The notes below the pieces were generated by a model. The model saw nothing but the letters and a program-made list of their open reading frames with translations. It was not told the origin of the DNA and did no database searches. A DNA stretch of 64,000 nucleotides, taken from the NCBI RefSeq assembly GCF_901709675.1, contig NC_051097.1, positions 10,332,039 through 10,396,038 of the forward strand, in the 5' to 3' direction. This DNA comes from Syngnathus acus (lineage: Eukaryota > Chordata > Actinopteri > Syngnathiformes > Syngnathidae). The position numbers and the translations under genes are program-made. Of the stretch, positions 60,437-64,000 are shown piece by piece. Numbering within the stretch: the stretch's first letter is position 1; each line of letters opens with the position of its first letter.

Positions 60437-63400
60437 ATGAAACTGAAAGAGATCAACCGTACCGCCATCCAGACCTGGAGTCCGGCGCAGCAGCATCCTA
60501 TCTACCTGGCAACAGGTGCGAGCACCAGTGACCAGCGTATCAGATGATGTCATGTTATACTTGAATGAATTATTGTCCAGGCACGTCGGCGCAGCAGCTG
60601 GATGCCTCCTTCAGCACCAATGCCTCCCTGGAGCTCTTTGAGCTCGACTTGTCCGACCCTTCTCTGGACATGAAATCATGTGGCAGCTTCTCTTCGTCTC
60701 ACAGGTACCCAAAGAAACAAAAAGCAAATTTGTGGTGCGCGATTAAAACGAGCCCCCACCCTCAGGTACCACAAGCTGGTCTGGGGTCCCTGCTCAGAGG
60801 ACTCTCAGGGTCACCCGGCCGGCTTGGTCATCGCTGGTGGCGAGAACGGCAACGTCATCTTGTATGACGCCGCCAAAATCATGGCCAGCGATAGTGACCC
60901 GGTCGTAGCTGAGAGCGACCGGCACACGGGCCCGGTGAGAGGACTGGACGTCAATCCCTTCCAGGTACGCCACCCATCTTTTCTCTTCACCCGCTTCTCG
61001 CTTAGCTCACTCTTCATTTTCTTCCTCTGTGGTGCAGACCAACCTCTTTGCATCTGGCGGAAATGAGTCTGAAATTTACATCTGGGATATCAACAACTTT
61101 GAGTCCCCCATGACGCCAGGACCCAAAACACAGGTATGACTTTTTTTGTTTTTACTGTACTGTGCGACTGTGTATAATATTGCTTGCGTGTTGACAGCCA
61201 GTGGAGGACATCGGCTGCGTCTCGTGGAACAGGCAGGTCCAGCACATCCTGGCCTCGGCCAGCCCGAGCGGTCGCGCCTCCGTATGGGACCTCCGCAAGA
61301 ACGACCTCATTATTAAAGTCAGCGACCACAGCAACAGAGTATGTCGACCGCCCACCAGAAGAAAATTTTTTATTGCAAATAACGAAGATACGTCTTTGCT
61401 TGTAGATGCATTGCTCCGGACTGGCTTGGAACCCAGAGGTGGCCACCCAGCTGGTCCTGTCCTCCGAGGACGACCGCATGCCCGTCATCCAGATGTGGGA
61501 TTTACGATTTGCTACCTCCCCGCTCAAGATTCTGGAGAATCACACAAGGTGCAAGCATCCCATAACAATTAAGGGAAATAATCTCACGGTATAATCGTAA
61601 TACATGTTTAAAAATAATACTTTTTTTTTTTTATTCTTTCAAAATGAATTCAAATTTATTTCACTGTAATAATCTAAAAGGTGATTTTTGTTGACCGGTG
61701 TGACTTTTCCTTTGGTAGAGGCGTCCTCGCCATTGCTTGGAGCATGGCCGATCCTGAGCTGCTCCTCAGCTGCGGCAAAGACAGCAGAATCCTGTGCTGG
61801 AACCCAAACACAGGCGAGGTGAGCAAATATTTGTCCCATCTCCTGCATTTTTTAATTTAAAAAATGTATCCGAAGTGACCTTTGCGGCCCGCTCGCTTCC
61901 ACCGACCGGTCAGGTGGTGTATGAGCTACCAGCCGGTAGCCAGTGGTGCTTTGATGTGCAGTGGTGCCCCAGGAACCCGGCGGTACTTTCAGCCGCTCAC
62001 TTCGACGGACACATTGACGTCTACTCCATCATGGGCGGCAGCAGCCAGGCGCAGAGCCAGAGGCACGCTGACCAGGTGGGACACACTTTTCATGCAGATC
62101 CCAATGACGCATACAGCTTTTGCATTTTCACACAGCATCCCGAAATGAGGTTCAATTAAATCCATTCAATGAGTAGTTAAGATGCTCACTTTCTTCTTTT
62201 TCCAGATTAGTAACTCCTTCGGCAACATGGACCCCTTTGGGACAGGACAAACACTACCACCACTGCAGCTACCTCAGACGGCTGCCCGCCCTGCTAGCAT
62301 CAACCCCCTGAAGAAGCCCCCCAAGTGGATCCGCAGGCCTGTCGGGGCATCGTTTGCAGTGAGTTTCTGAAATGGCACTTGTTTCCTTCCCTGTGGTGTT
62401 CCTCAAGGGTCAATCTTAGGACCCATCAGGCACAACAACAACAAAATTCTTTTGGGGAGAGATATCAGGATGCTTTTGTGAGAACAACAATGTCCTGATC
62501 CTGACTTGTCATCCTGCAGTTTGGCGGAAAGCTGGTATCCCTGGAGAACGGCCCGGCAAACGGGCAGCAGCCCGGTGGCCCCCACCTGGTTCACATCAGC
62601 CAGGTGGTGACAGAGACGACCTTCTTGACGCGCTCGGAGCAGCTCCAGGCTACGCTGAGTGCGGGCACCTTCCAGGAATTCTGCCAGGAAAAGATCCAAG
62701 GGGCCCAGGACCAGTTTGAAGAAACTGTTTGGTCTTTCCTCAAGGTAACTTTCAGATGATGAAATGATGTACACTTGAAAATAAAGACCTGCGTGTGTTT
62801 TCCAGGCCAACTTTGAAAGTGACATTCGCAATAAATTCTTGGAGCTTCTGGGCTACAACAAAGAGGAGCTTGCTGCCAAGGTGAGGCCCACCCACCCGCG
62901 TGTTGGATTAAAACACCAAACCGTATTTATTCATCTAATGTTAGCTTAATGCTAATGCAAAACGTCTTTGTTGTGCGATCGTGTCTGCAGATATCTGCGG
63001 CGCTTGAGGGCCAATGTGCTGAAGCTCGGCCGGTGGACGCAGCGGTCGCTCCCGCCAGCGCTCAGCTGCCGCTTGACAATCCAGAGGCAGCGTTCGACCT
63101 GATCGCCAGCGCAAACATAAACACGGACGCCGCTCCGGAGAGCCTGGACAGCACCGTAGGAGAACTCGACCTGAGCGTAGCTCCTCAGGAGGAAGTGGAG
63201 GAGGAGGAGGAGGAGGACATCTCGTTGGAAGAGGTAACTGAGACGGGACATTCAAAAGTCTACGATGAAGGAATGAAGAGAATCAAATCGGGGGGAAAAT
63301 GGAAATACGAAGACTGAATTGAACTACTGCAAATATCAAAGGGGAGAAAAGGAGTCATGTCAGGATGCGCCTTTCCTCTTTTCCAGGAGGTGCCGCTGGA

Positions 63401-63966
63401 CGAGAAGGAGGAGGAGGAGCCCGAGACTCCCGCCCAAGTCAAGGATGTCTCCAAGACTTCTGCAGAGGGAGTCGATCTCAGCATCAGTAAAGGTAATCAT
63501 AACAAATGAGGATTTTTATGGATGTAATAATGTTGTTGTTTTTTTTTTTTGTAATTCTTAAATTGTTTTAAATGTCTTTTCCACAGACATGGATGGTCTT
63601 ATCACACAGGCCCTGCTAATGGGCAACTACGAGGCGGCCGTGGAGCTCTGTCTCCACGACGACCGCATGGCCGACAGCATCATTCTCGCCATTGCCGGTG
63701 GCGCCGACCTCCTGGAGAAGACGCAGACAAAGTATTTCCGCAAGATGCGTGGCAAAATCACCAAGGTAGAATTCAAAGAACAATTAAAAGTACCTCCCGA
63801 TTTGCGTCTTCAAATTTAATGGGTTTTTCTGTCCGGTAGCTGATCAGCGCCGTGGTGACTAAAGACTGGCGCGACGTGCTGACAACGTGCGACCTGCGCA
63901 ACTGGAAGGAGGCGCTGGCGGCCGTCATGACCTACGCCAAACCCGCCGAGTTCTCGTCATTGTGCG
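60437..63966 (+). CDS. sec31a: SEC31A, COPII outer coat protein, N-terminal part, 15 exons, runs off the window
   Basis: SEC31A pairs with SEC13 to form the outer COPII cage that buds vesicles from the endoplasmic reticulum. Exons seen are 60437-60515, 60581-60704, 60766-60964, 61038-61133, 61198-61338, 61406-61548, 61719-61818, 61914-62075, 62206-62358, 62520-62744, 62806-62880, 62991-63233, 63387-63492, 63587-63765 and 63840-63966. They give about 717 codons, and the frame stays open through every junction. The start [18 protein letters not shown] matches human SEC31A. The N-terminal WD40 propeller spans about residues 1-340 ([30 protein letters not shown]). The SEC13-binding blade and a strongly acidic linker (exons 12-13) follow. 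Then comes the start of the alpha-solenoid ([33 protein letters not shown]). The Pro-rich C-terminal half lies outside the window. A possible upstream in-frame start is treated as a finding. Confidence 0.96.
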
Positions 63967-64000
63967 GTAAAGCGAGCGCCGTATTTGGTCTCGTCGCCTT

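Overview
This is teleost fish genomic DNA, probably a percomorph with a compact genome. It carries multi-exon vertebrate genes with canonical GT-AG introns that are mostly short, CpG-bearing promoters, simple-sequence repeats, and two degenerate copies of a dispersed repeat abundant in teleosts. I see no bacterial, phage or organelle sequence, and no CRISPR array or credible tRNA or rRNA gene. Every complete coding sequence below was rebuilt exon by exon, and each one closes in frame at the length expected for its family.

Layout, left to right: the 5' end of a gas1 gene (minus, cut by the window edge); fructose-1,6-bisphosphatase (minus, 7 exons, 337 aa); trim23 (plus, 10 exons, 580 aa); ppwd1 (minus, 11 exons, 624 aa); cwc27 (plus, 14 exons, 461 aa); adamts6 (minus, 24 coding exons over about 20.6 kb, 1116 aa); a plac8/cornifelin-type gene (plus, 3 coding exons, 104 aa); cops4 (minus, 10 exons, 406 aa); lin54 (plus, 13 coding exons, 760 aa); a candidate short spliced non-coding RNA (plus); and the 5' half of sec31a (plus, 15 coding exons, leaving through the right edge).

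The order is a mosaic of three conserved vertebrate neighbourhoods: gas1-fbp (human chromosome 9q), trim23-ppwd1-cwc27-adamts6 (human 5q12) and plac8-cops4-lin54-sec31a (human 4q21). Neighbours are mostly convergent or divergent. ppwd1 and cwc27, both coding for spliceosome-associated cyclophilin-domain proteins, are head to head with 462 bp between start codons. fbp/trim23 and cops4/lin54 are also divergent pairs. The other functions are unrelated: gluconeogenesis, ubiquitin/ARF signalling, extracellular metalloprotease, COP9 signalosome, DREAM-complex DNA binding and COPII coat.

I found no cassette that looks like an undescribed multi-gene system. The points most worth checking are the spliced transcript candidate between lin54 and sec31a, a possible in-frame N-terminal extension of SEC31A, a GC-AG intron in adamts6, the head-to-head cyclophilin genes with CENPK absent from between them, and several duplicated non-coding segments in adamts6 introns.
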